Part shown: positions 33,997 to 40,231 of the stretch, in pieces | How positions within the stretch are numbered: position 1 is the first letter of the stretch | Layout of the letters: every line of letters begins with the position of its first letter | Source of the DNA: Elusimicrobiota bacterium | GTDB taxonomy: Bacteria; Elusimicrobiota; UBA8919 | DNA: 64,000 nucleotides | NCBI GenBank assembly: GCA_016928195.1 | Contig: JAFGLF010000044.1 | Span: 310,001 to 374,000, forward strand | Direction of reading: 5' to 3' | Notes under the pieces: model-generated | Told to the model about the DNA's origin: nothing | Databases searched by the model: none | Seen by the model: only the letters and a program-made list of their open reading frames with translations | Translations under genes and position numbers: made by a program

Positions 33997-34011
33997 ACTC
34001 AGTTTTATCTA

Positions 34012-34254
34012 CTATCCTTCCAATTTTTTCTTAAGCCATTCTCTACCTACACCTTTTAAATATAATTCTCTTTTTCTGGCTTCTGTATAAGTATATACTT
34101 CCTCTATATATATTAACTTGACAGGTCTGCGACTCTTTGTAGTTTTAACTTTTCCATTATTATGTGCTTGAATCCTGCTTTTTATATCTCGTGTAGAACC
34201 AACATATAACTTATTATCAACACATCTTAGCACATATACAATGTATCTTTTCAT
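34012..34254 (-). CDS. GIY-YIG domain protein, UPF0213/SLX1-like
   Basis: This 80-residue protein starts at MKRYIVYVLRC (34254). The frame extends upstream through a broken tRNA and palindromes that are not part of the family. The GIY-YIG nuclease fold is visible as VYVLRC, LYVGSTRDIKSRIQAHN and a C-terminal EARKRELYLKGV helix with the usual acidic residue. The small stand-alone members of this family have no firm cellular role. No ribosome-binding site is seen before the ATG, and the preceding bases are repeat-derived. Confidence 0.85.
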   Translation of the reverse strand: MKRYIVYVLRCVDNKLYVGSTRDIKSRIQAHNNGKVKTTKSRRPVKLIYIEEVYTYTEARKRELYLKGVGREWLKKKLEG

Positions 34255-34269
34255 TTTTAAAGCGGTTTT

Positions 34270-34447
34270 TCCGCCACAGGCGGACCCGCCGAGGCGGGCA
34301 AGACCGGCGCAATCAACCACTCGGCCACGCCTCCACTTCGTTCCGTCTTTGTACAGGATGCGGTTGCCGGGGTGCTCACTGTCTCGCACCCATCGCTAAT
34401 CCCGTGCTCCTTGTTCGTCGCACAGCGATCCACTCGGCCACGCCTCC
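34270..34447 (-). pseudogene. Broken tRNA-Ser: duplicated 5' ends, 3' half replaced by palindromes
   Basis: At 34299-34334 the minus strand carries the 5' half of a tRNA-Ser through the anticodon triplet (ending CCGGTCTTG), matching 31 of 36 bases of tRNA-Ser UGA. The sequence then changes to CCCGCCTCGGCGGG and TCCGCCTGTGGCGGA hairpins (34270-34298) instead of the rest of the anticodon loop. The first 18 bases (GGAGGCGTGGCCGAGTGG) occur again at 34430-34447, separated by a 95-base hairpin-rich insert. No complete tRNA can be assembled. The intact promoter at 34482-34510 points at it. Confidence 0.65.
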
Positions 34448-34481
34448 CCGATGAATCGGGGCGGACACTACTCATTTTATT

Positions 34482-34510
34482 ATTATATTTGTTTTCAGTA
34501 TTACTGTCAA
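34482..34510 (-). promoter_or_regulatory. Consensus promoter upstream of the broken tRNA-Ser
   Basis: TTGACA (34505-34510), 17-base spacer and TATAAT (34482-34487) on the minus strand. It reads into the tRNA-Ser remnant, the GIY-YIG gene, tRNA-Ser UGA, the methyltransferase and possibly tRNA-Ser GCU. Confidence 0.85.
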
Positions 34511-34526
34511 GTGTTGGCGGTAAACA

Positions 34527-35354
34527 TTAAAATAAATTATGTTTTTTGGTTTCCATATTCAGATATTTTTTTAACGTAACCGCGTTTTTAACAGACTGTC
34601 CGTTTGTACAGTTATTGAAAAATAAATATGTCTTCTGTGCTTTTTTATCAATCTTATGTATATTGGGAATAAATTCTTTTAATTCTTTGTCGGAATATAA
34701 ATAATTATATCTTTCTTTCACCGATGTATTGAACCAGTTTGAATTTCTACCATGAAACCTTAAATAACCGATATCGCTTGTCACTTCATATATAGCAGGC
34801 ATCAATCTCTCAAGTTTAGGTTCATCAACAACACAATGGCCTACGTTGTTTCTTCTTAAAATGTTAAATGTTTCCTTCGTTGCCCATCGGCTGTTTCTAA
34901 ACTCTATCACAAGCGGGATATCACCAAAACACTCTTTACATTCCAAAATATAATCATTGTTTCGTGACGACGGCTGAAAAAACACAGGGAACTGCAAAAG
35001 AACACAACCAAGTTTTCCGGATTCTTTTAACGGACTTAACGAATGTACAAATTTATCAATATCGGTTTTTACCTTATCAACTGAAGGTTTTTCTTTCAGC
35101 CTATAATCAAATAAATCGTGGGTTATACCTTTATATGCCTTTACAACAAATTCAAAATTCCGCCCTGTCTTTTTTGCCATACTATCAAATATATTAGACG
35201 AAACAATGTTATAATAGGCGGAGTTTATTTCAACGCAATCAAATCCAAGTTCCTGCTCGTAATAAGTGAGAGCATCTTTTGGCTGGAGTTTTTTGGGGTA
35301 AACGGTTCCTTTCCAATCAGGATATGAAAAACCGGACGTGCCAAGTTTAAGCAT
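34527..35354 (-). CDS. DUF72 family protein
   Basis: This 275-residue TIM-barrel-like protein begins LKLGTSGFSYPDWKGTVYPKK, the defining start of the DUF72 family. DCVEINSAYYN, KESGKLGCVLLQFP, IPLVIEFRNSRW, YLRFHGRN and YLFFNNCTNG follow. DUF72 proteins (YecE-like) have no established function. The gene stands between a promoter-bearing gap and a repeat region, so its transcription start is not clear. Confidence 0.88.
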   Translation of the reverse strand: MLKLGTSGFSYPDWKGTVYPKKLQPKDALTYYEQELGFDCVEINSAYYNIVSSNIFDSMAKKTGRNFEFVVKAYKGITHDLFDYRLKEKPSVDKVKTDIDKFVHSLSPLKESGKLGCVLLQFPVFFQPSSRNNDYILECKECFGDIPLVIEFRNSRWATKETFNILRRNNVGHCVVDEPKLERLMPAIYEVTSDIGYLRFHGRNSNWFNTSVKERYNYLYSDKELKEFIPNIHKIDKKAQKTYLFFNNCTNGQSVKNAVTLKKYLNMETKKHNLF

Positions 35355-35391
35355 TTTTTATTAACTGTATTGTATCTTCTTTCTCAAAAAA

Positions 35392-35439
35392 TTACTTTTT
35401 TTTCTTTTTCTTTTTCTTATGTACATGACCGCAACTCAT
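35392..35439 (-). CDS. Possible 15-residue lysine-rich peptide
   Basis: An ATG preceded by GGGGGTGATT opens a 15-codon frame, MSCGHVHKKKKKKKK, ending in TAA. It lies between the SPFH gene and DUF72 on the same strand. CxH/HVH at the start followed by polylysine resembles nothing I can name. The ribosome-binding-like sequence is the only support beyond the frame, and low-complexity A-runs make chance likely. Confidence 0.25.
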   Translation of the reverse strand: MSCGHVHKKKKKKKK

Positions 35440-35459
35440 ATGCCAATCACCCCCAATTA

Positions 35460-35565
35460 AATGAAATTCAATTGAAACACATAGAAATACATTGAAACTC
35501 ATTGTAACAACTGTATTTCCACTGTATTTCTACCGTGTTTCCACTGTATTTCTATTTATTTCTGT
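35460..35565. repeat. GAAACACATAGAAATAC / GTATTTCTACCGTGTTTC inverted repeat
   Basis: TTGAAACACATAGAAATAC and TTGAAACTCATTG face TGTATTTCCAC, TGTATTTCTACCGTGTTTC and TGTATTTCTA. The same family precedes the SPFH gene at 36430-36535 and recurs near 47690-47725. Confidence 0.7.
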
Positions 35566-36419
35566 TTTATGTTTGAATCTCCGCCAACACCAATAAACGG
35601 GATTGCTCCTGCTCCGGTAACATCCGGTAATATCCCATTCCATTTTTCAATGGCTTTTAGGTTTGCCTCCACTTTTCTAAGTTCTATTAGGTCCCGTGAA
35701 ATATTGGTACGCTGAAGACGCAAGGACTCAGCTTCCGCTTTTGCTGCGGCAATTTTCTGCTGCGCCTCTATCTTTACTCTTTCCAAATCCCTCTGTGCCT
35801 TAAGGGCAAGCTGTTCCGCGGTCTGTTTTGATTCGATAGCTTCGGTAAAGATTTTGGAAAAACTGAAAGCAGCAATGGAAAAAGCGTCAACCGTTATATT
35901 GTATTCAAGGAGCCGCTCGGTAAGTGTTGCCTTCATTTCCTCGCTTACTGCCGGCCTTTTCGTTATAAGTTCTTCTGCTGTATACTTGGCTGACACAGCC
36001 TTTACTACCTCAAGTATTGCAGGGTCTATAATGCGCTCCTTATAAAATATACCTATACTTTGATAAACAATGTTCGATTTGTCAGGTATTATATGGTAGT
36101 TGAGCACAAGTGTTGAAGTTACATCCTGAAGGTCTTTAGAAGCAGCTACCGTATCGGTTTCCGCCTTCTGAACCTTAACATCCATCAAAACAACTTTCTG
36201 CATTATGGGAATTCTCAAATGCAGCCCTTCATCCAGAACTTTTTCCTGAACAGCACCAAAATTCATGACAACGCCTCTTTCTCCAGGTCCGACCTGTACC
36301 CATGGCTTTAAAAACAGCAAGGTTATAAGGATTATTCCTATAATTAAACCATTTGTCGGTATCTTTCTTACAGCTTCCTGCACTGACTCCTTCGCCCTGT
36401 CAACATCATTACTTTCCAT
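35556..36419 (-). CDS. Prohibitin/SPFH-family membrane protein
   Basis: This 287-residue protein starts at MESNDVDRAKE (36419), after GGAGG. The longer frame to 36500 lies in a repeat. One N-terminal helix (about 22-40, NGLIIGIILITLLFLKPWV) is followed by the SPFH domain (GPGERGVVMNFGAVQEKVLDEGLH, LRIPIMQKVVLMDVKVQ, VSTAKYTAEEL-like stretch) and a long coiled coil from about 190 (ESKQTAEQLALKAQRDLERV). It resembles prohibitins more than HflK/HflC. Such proteins form membrane rings that affect proteases. No FtsH gene is adjacent. Confidence 0.88.
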   Translation of the reverse strand: MESNDVDRAKESVQEAVRKIPTNGLIIGIILITLLFLKPWVQVGPGERGVVMNFGAVQEKVLDEGLHLRIPIMQKVVLMDVKVQKAETDTVAASKDLQDVTSTLVLNYHIIPDKSNIVYQSIGIFYKERIIDPAILEVVKAVSAKYTAEELITKRPAVSEEMKATLTERLLEYNITVDAFSIAAFSFSKIFTEAIESKQTAEQLALKAQRDLERVKIEAQQKIAAAKAEAESLRLQRTNISRDLIELRKVEANLKAIEKWNGILPDVTGAGAIPFIGVGGDSNIKQK

Positions 36420-36429
36420 TGTTATACCT

Positions 36430-36535
36430 CCATTAAAATGAAACTCAATTGAAACACATAGAAATACTCGCCACGGCGGGAAATACAATTGTATTTCCAC
36501 TATATTTCTATCGTATCTCTACTGTATTTCTATTG
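36430..36535. repeat. GAAACACATAGAAATAC-type inverted repeat in the SPFH leader
   Basis: CAATTGAAACACATAGAAATAC faces TGTATTTCCACTATATTTC and TGTATTTCTATTGTA, with a CGCCACGGCGGG hairpin at about 36471-36482. It lies between the promoter and the SPFH start codon. Confidence 0.65.
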
Positions 36536-36559
36536 TAACTTTTTTACTACTTTTGTCAA
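36532..36559 (-). promoter_or_regulatory. Promoter for the SPFH gene
   Basis: TTGACA (36554-36559), 16-base spacer and TACAAT (36532-36537) on the minus strand. The predicted leader of about 105 bases is largely the inverted repeat. Confidence 0.7.
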
Positions 36560-36573
36560 TAGCTATCACTGTG

Positions 36574-37152
36574 TCAGTTTTTCTTAATTTTTTTAACTTT
36601 TTTCAATAATTCCCGATATCCTTTCCTGCCCAGAAAATCCGTTAATTCTTCCCGACAGCTTTTATAAATCGGAGGAAAGTTTTTTACATTTGAGTCCTCC
36701 AAACATTTCAGCCCTTTCCATTTTACAACCACAATTCTATTACCTACACTATCAATAGGGAATGACCAGCAGCCCGGTGGTTTATAGTTGGGTCGTATAT
36801 TATTTTTTGCACAATAGTTTTGCAAAACACAGCTCCCCTCGGCAGTATATTTAAAAAAAACACATTTACCTTTAACAACTCTGGTAAAATAATGTTCGTT
36901 TTCCGGATCCAAATCAAACCTTGAAAATCTTGAATTTATATAAAATCCTTTTGTTTTAACCATTTTTACCGCTTCAGGGCGCATAAAAACCAGGATTTTC
37001 GGAAGTATTTTTTTTATTTTTTTAATTCTGTCCGTACTTACCAATGCACCATCACTGCAGCATCCGTTACCGCAAGTTCTGAAATTACATGGACGGAACC
37101 TTTTATTCAATACATCGGAAGAAACAACAAACCCGTTTACTTTAACCTGCAT
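36574..37152 (-). CDS. YkgJ/DUF3109-like cysteine-cluster protein
   Basis: This 192-residue protein has eight conserved-looking cysteines: PCNFRTCGNGCCSDGALVS near residue 22-40, KGKCVFF, GSCVLQNYCAKN (about 105-116) and PGCWSFP. This pattern is the putative zinc/iron cluster of the YkgJ and DUF3109 families, whose function is unknown. The N-terminal CNxxTCGNGCC matches DUF3109 better. The C terminus is lysine-rich. The start follows GGAGTGA, and the 5' leader contains the ATTCGCG repeat. It is transcribed after thiE on the same strand. Confidence 0.7.
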   Translation of the reverse strand: MQVKVNGFVVSSDVLNKRFRPCNFRTCGNGCCSDGALVSTDRIKKIKKILPKILVFMRPEAVKMVKTKGFYINSRFSRFDLDPENEHYFTRVVKGKCVFFKYTAEGSCVLQNYCAKNNIRPNYKPPGCWSFPIDSVGNRIVVVKWKGLKCLEDSNVKNFPPIYKSCREELTDFLGRKGYRELLKKVKKIKKN

Positions 37153-37196
37153 ACTAATTCACTCCGTTCATTAACGCGAATTGTCGCTAATTTCTG

Positions 37197-37280
37197 CCCC
37201 GTATAAAGCTTCGCTTTTGTACGGGGTAACGCTGATATTCGCGAATATTTGCGTTTTATTTATCTATTCGCGTATATTCG
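37197..37280. repeat. Composite repeat overlapping the thiE 3' end
   Basis: The 30-nt CCCCGTATAAAGC/CTTTTGTACGGGG hairpin (37197-37226) and the 28-nt TTCGCG palindrome (37228-37255) match the unit at 7559-7617, with one base difference in the palindrome. TATTCGCGTATATTCGCG follows inside the last thiE codons. Confidence 0.85.
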
Positions 37281-37906
37281 CGTTCTTTCTCAAATAAATT
37301 TTGGAATTTCCTTATTTCTGCTTTTATATTATTCTTTTTGACCACTGCAGAAATAGCGCACAATCCGTCTGCACCTGCTCTGACTACATCGGCTGCATTT
37401 GAAAGATTAATCCCTCCGATTCCTATTATCGGGATTCCCTGCTTAAGACTCTCTTTTATTTTTTCTATCAGTATAATCCCTGCAGGACTCCCGGCGTCTG
37501 ATTTTGTATCCGTGGCAAAAATCGGCGAAATCCCGAGATAATCCGCGCCTCTTTCTTCTGCTTCTTCCGCCTCTTTAACACTATGAACTGTTAATCCGAT
37601 TATCTTATTTTTGCCGAGAATATTTCTAGCCCTTTCATAAGGCATGTCGTCCTGCCCAAGATGAACACCATCAGCATCAACAGCTAGTGCAATATCCACT
37701 CTGTCGTTTATAAGAAAAATATTTCGGCCTTTACATATATCTTTTAATTTTAGGGCTTCTTCAAACATTTCCTTTGTGCTGCCGCCTTTATTTCTATACT
37801 GAACAACTTTTACTCCTGCAGAAACCGCATTTGTTACGTCGCTGATATTTCCATTTTTACTAAGAATGGAATCCGTTATAAAATAATAACCGTTAATTTT
37901 AATCAT
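37256..37906 (-). CDS. thiE: Thiamine-phosphate synthase
   Basis: This 216-residue TIM-barrel enzyme joins hydroxymethylpyrimidine diphosphate and hydroxyethylthiazole phosphate. Motifs are QYRNKGGSTKEMFEEA (about 36-51), FLINDRVDIALAVDADGVHLGQDDMP in consecutive blocks (about 61-86), GLTVHSVKEAEEAEERGADYLGISPIF and IPIIGIGGINLSNAADVVRAGADG. The last residues (EREYTRIDK) are encoded by the ATTCGCG repeat, which supplies the stop. It follows thiM, so the pair fits thiazole salvage. No thiamine riboswitch is recognisable upstream of either. Confidence 0.93.
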   Translation of the reverse strand: MIKINGYYFITDSILSKNGNISDVTNAVSAGVKVVQYRNKGGSTKEMFEEALKLKDICKGRNIFLINDRVDIALAVDADGVHLGQDDMPYERARNILGKNKIIGLTVHSVKEAEEAEERGADYLGISPIFATDTKSDAGSPAGIILIEKIKESLKQGIPIIGIGGINLSNAADVVRAGADGLCAISAVVKKNNIKAEIRKFQNLFEKEREYTRIDK

Positions 37907-37981
37907 TATATTGTTTATTTATAGACGAAAAATCCCGCATTCCGGCAGCGAGATTAAAGAAATTATTAATCAATATCCACA

Positions 37982-38779
37982 CTATTTCACTTCTATTTTC
38001 TGCATTTTCGTTACATTCTTTTTATCCAAATTGTAAATCGCATCGTATAATGCTTCTTTAAATGTACCAGGGCCATTTGCCGATTTAGATGCGATTTCGG
38101 CAGCAATTTCATAACAACAAAGACCGCAGGATGCGGCTAAAGCGAGATTATCTTCAACAGCAGCAAATGCTCCAATCACAGAGGTTGCTATACATCCGGT
38201 ACCGACAATATTTGTCATCATAGAAACGCCGTTTCTGACAATATATACTTTTTCCGTATCTGCAACAATATCCTCTTTACCGGTTATTACAACTGTGCAG
38301 CTCCTTTTCTTAGCGAGTGATTTTGCAATGTCGATAAGATTCCTATCGACAGCAGAAGCATCAACCCCTTTTGTCTGAACATTTTCGCCTGAAACTTTTG
38401 CAATTTCAGAAGCATTACCTTTTATTATGTTTATTTTAACTTCGTCCAGCAGCTCAAAACATTTATTATCACGAAGGGCTGTTGCTCCCGCACCACAGAC
38501 ATCCAGAACAACAGGAATTCCTTTTTCATTTGCAGATTTTGCGGCAATTTTCATCGAATTAACAAAATCAACGGTAAGTGTCCCGATATTCAGCACCAGA
38601 GAGGACGCAATCTTTGCCATGTCTGCAACTTCTTCGGCAGCATGTGCCATCACAGGAGAAGCACCAAACACTTTTACAATATTGGCACAATCGTAAATGG
38701 TAACCCAGTTTGTAAGATGGTGTACTACCGGCTTCTGCAGTCTGACTTTTTCAAGTAAATTATAAACCTTAACTTTCAT
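37982..38779 (-). CDS. thiM: Hydroxyethylthiazole kinase
   Basis: This 265-residue ribokinase-fold enzyme phosphorylates hydroxyethylthiazole for thiamine salvage. It shows LVHHLTNWVTIYDCANI-type start (about 18-36), GASPVMAHAAEEV, VLDVCGAGAT (about 92-101), IKGNASEIAKVSG, TGKEDIVAD and the catalytic NIVGTGCIATSVIGAF (about 195-210). The start follows AAAGGA at good spacing. ThiD and thiC are not in the window. It lies downstream of tRNA-Tyr and element B. Confidence 0.94.
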   Translation of the reverse strand: MKVKVYNLLEKVRLQKPVVHHLTNWVTIYDCANIVKVFGASPVMAHAAEEVADMAKIASSLVLNIGTLTVDFVNSMKIAAKSANEKGIPVVLDVCGAGATALRDNKCFELLDEVKINIIKGNASEIAKVSGENVQTKGVDASAVDRNLIDIAKSLAKKRSCTVVITGKEDIVADTEKVYIVRNGVSMMTNIVGTGCIATSVIGAFAAVEDNLALAASCGLCCYEIAAEIASKSANGPGTFKEALYDAIYNLDKKNVTKMQKIEVK

Positions 38780-38876
38780 AATCCTTTAACCTAATTTGAT
38801 TACGGTGATTATAAAAAAACTATTCCTGTGATTAAAATCACTGTAATCATCCCTTTATCACTGCAATCGGATTTTT
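38780..38876. repeat. GATTACGGTGAT / ATCACTGTAATC inverted repeat
   Basis: TTGATTACGGTGATTATAAAA faces AATCACTGTAATCATCC and TATCACTGCAATCGG. Confidence 0.65.
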
Positions 38877-39060
38877 ATTGGGCAGGGAAGGATTCGGTCA
38901 CACATAAATATCCTGACGGATATTTTGTTCGACCCCGCCTCGCCGTCTTCGCCTCCCCGATATGTATCGGGGAACTCAGACATGGCTCCGGCTTTCGAAT
39001 CCTCACGCAAGCCAAGCAGTTGGCTTGCTCCCTTAAAACAATTGGGCAGGGAAGGATTCG
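38877..39060 (-). mobile_element. tRNA-Tyr-associated structured element, copy B
   Basis: A 20-nt direct repeat ATTGGGCAGGGAAGGATTCG (38877-38896 and 39041-39060) corresponds to the 3' end of tRNA-Tyr from the T-loop CGAATC onward plus three trailer bases. It flanks a 144-nt core. The core has an 8-bp perfect hairpin with TGAC loop (38906-38925), the 25-nt block (38930-38954), a 7-bp hairpin (38955-38972), the 29-nt block (38973-39001) and a 9-bp hairpin (39007-39028). Block sequences are identical to copy A while hairpin arms differ in compensating pairs. No protein is encoded. Confidence 0.6.
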
Positions 39061-39126
39061 AACCTTCGTAGGGCGCAGCCCGCCAGATTTACAGTCTGGT
39101 GCTTTTAGCCACTCAGCCACCTACCC
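39043..39126 (-). tRNA. tRNA-Tyr (GUA)
   Basis: An 84-nt class II tRNA: acceptor GGGTAGG/CCTGCCC, anticodon stem CCAGA/TCTGG, loop CTGTAAA (anticodon GTA), long variable arm GGGCTGCGCCC and T-arm GAAGGTTCGAATCCTTC, discriminator A. A consensus promoter lies directly upstream. Confidence 0.96.
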
Positions 39127-39135
39127 ATAAAAATC

Positions 39136-39164
39136 ATTTTACCAGTTTTTTATCTACTTGTCAA
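39136..39164 (-). promoter_or_regulatory. Consensus promoter for tRNA-Tyr
   Basis: TTGACA (39159-39164), 17-base spacer and TAAAAT (39136-39141) on the minus strand. The -35 box overlaps the last codons of the response regulator at 39161. Confidence 0.85.
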
Positions 39165-39679
39165 GAATCAACGAATATCATCCGCTGTTCATTCTGAATC
39201 TCAACCTGCTTACTTACATCTGCGACTTCTTTTTCCAGCAAAGCACGTTTTTCAGGGTCTTTTTCTTTATCCAACTCTTCTTTTTTCAGCTTCAATTCCA
39301 TTTTCCTCTTTCTCTTCAGGAAAATCAGTTCAATACAATCAACAAGTTTATTTATATCCACAGGTTTAACAATATATGCGGCAGGCCCGGTTGCTTCTGC
39401 TTTCTTTACCGAACCGGAATCCGAATATGCTGTTACATAGACAATAGGAATATCGCTTTTCTTTCTTATTTCCAAAGCTGCATCAATTCCTGTTTTACCG
39501 CCTTTAAGCATAATATCCATTAATATCAATTCCGGATTAAACTCTTCCGCCTTGCGTATGGCATCCTCTGCTGTCTCGGCAATTCCCATTATTATATAAC
39601 CCAAGTCGGATAATGATTCGCTTAAATCCTCTGCAACAATCGATTCATCCTCAACAATAAGAATTTTTGTTTTTTCCAT
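39161..39679 (-). CDS. Receiver-domain response regulator with C-terminal coiled coil
   Basis: This 172-residue protein has a CheY-type receiver in residues 1-120: acidic pocket VEDESIV, phosphoacceptor LILMDIMLKGG (Asp about 54), YVTAYSD and the lysine in YIVKPVD. The remaining 50 residues are highly charged and helical (KRKRKMELKLKKEELDKEKD). No DNA-binding domain is present. It is a close paralogue of the next gene upstream (39689), sharing the same tail, and both follow the multi-PAS kinase at 40232. Output is presumably by protein contact or by handing phosphate on in a relay. Confidence 0.9.
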   Translation of the reverse strand: MEKTKILIVEDESIVAEDLSESLSDLGYIIMGIAETAEDAIRKAEEFNPELILMDIMLKGGKTGIDAALEIRKKSDIPIVYVTAYSDSGSVKKAEATGPAAYIVKPVDINKLVDCIELIFLKRKRKMELKLKKEELDKEKDPEKRALLEKEVADVSKQVEIQNEQRMIFVDS

Positions 39680-39688
39680 AGCAGAAAA

Positions 39689-40216
39689 TTATTTAAAAAA
39701 TATCATGTTTTCTTTCTTCTGATTTTCGACCTGTTCTGATATTATCTTTATTTCCCTTTCCAATACACGGTGTTTTTCAGGATCCTTTTCCTTTTCCAAT
39801 TCTTTCTTTTTCTCTTCCAATCTCATTTCCTTCATTTTTCTCATAAGAGTCAGGCCTATACATGTTGCAAGTTCATCTTTATCAATAGGTTTAACAATAT
39901 ATGCAACAGGTCCGGTCTTTTCCGCTTTCTTTACTAAATCTATGGATGAATAGGCTGTTATATAAATAATAGCAATTTCTTTCTTCTTTTTTATTTCCTG
40001 TGCCACGTCTATCCCGGTTTTTGACCCGCCCAGCATAATATCCATTAATATTAAATCCGGGTTAAGTTTTTCTGCCTTTTGTATGGCATCCTCTGCTGTT
40101 GTAGAAATTCCTACTGTCTTATATCCTAACTCGGCAAGGGATTCACTTAAATCCTCAGCAATAATTGCCTCATCTTCAACAATCATAATTTTAACATACT
40201 CTCTTATATGTCCCAT
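39689..40216 (-). CDS. Receiver-domain response regulator, paralogue of 39161-39679
   Basis: This 175-residue protein has a receiver (IVEDEAIIAEDL, phosphoacceptor LILMDIMLGGS, YITAYSS, YIVKPIDK) and a charged helical tail (KMKEMRLEEKKKELEKEKD) aligned with that of the downstream gene. The start follows GGAG. It lies 15 bases after the HisKA_2-type kinase gene, its likely partner. No output domain is present. Confidence 0.9.
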   Translation of the reverse strand: MGHIREYVKIMIVEDEAIIAEDLSESLAELGYKTVGISTTAEDAIQKAEKLNPDLILMDIMLGGSKTGIDVAQEIKKKKEIAIIYITAYSSIDLVKKAEKTGPVAYIVKPIDKDELATCIGLTLMRKMKEMRLEEKKKELEKEKDPEKHRVLEREIKIISEQVENQKKENMIFFK

Positions 40217-40231
40217 AGATTTTCTCCTACA

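Noticed and set aside
34257-34475. 72-codon minus-strand open frame
   Set aside because: It covers the broken tRNA-Ser and its palindromes.
38780-38880. Possible thiamine riboswitch upstream of thiM
   Set aside because: No THI-box sequences are visible; the region is an inverted repeat.
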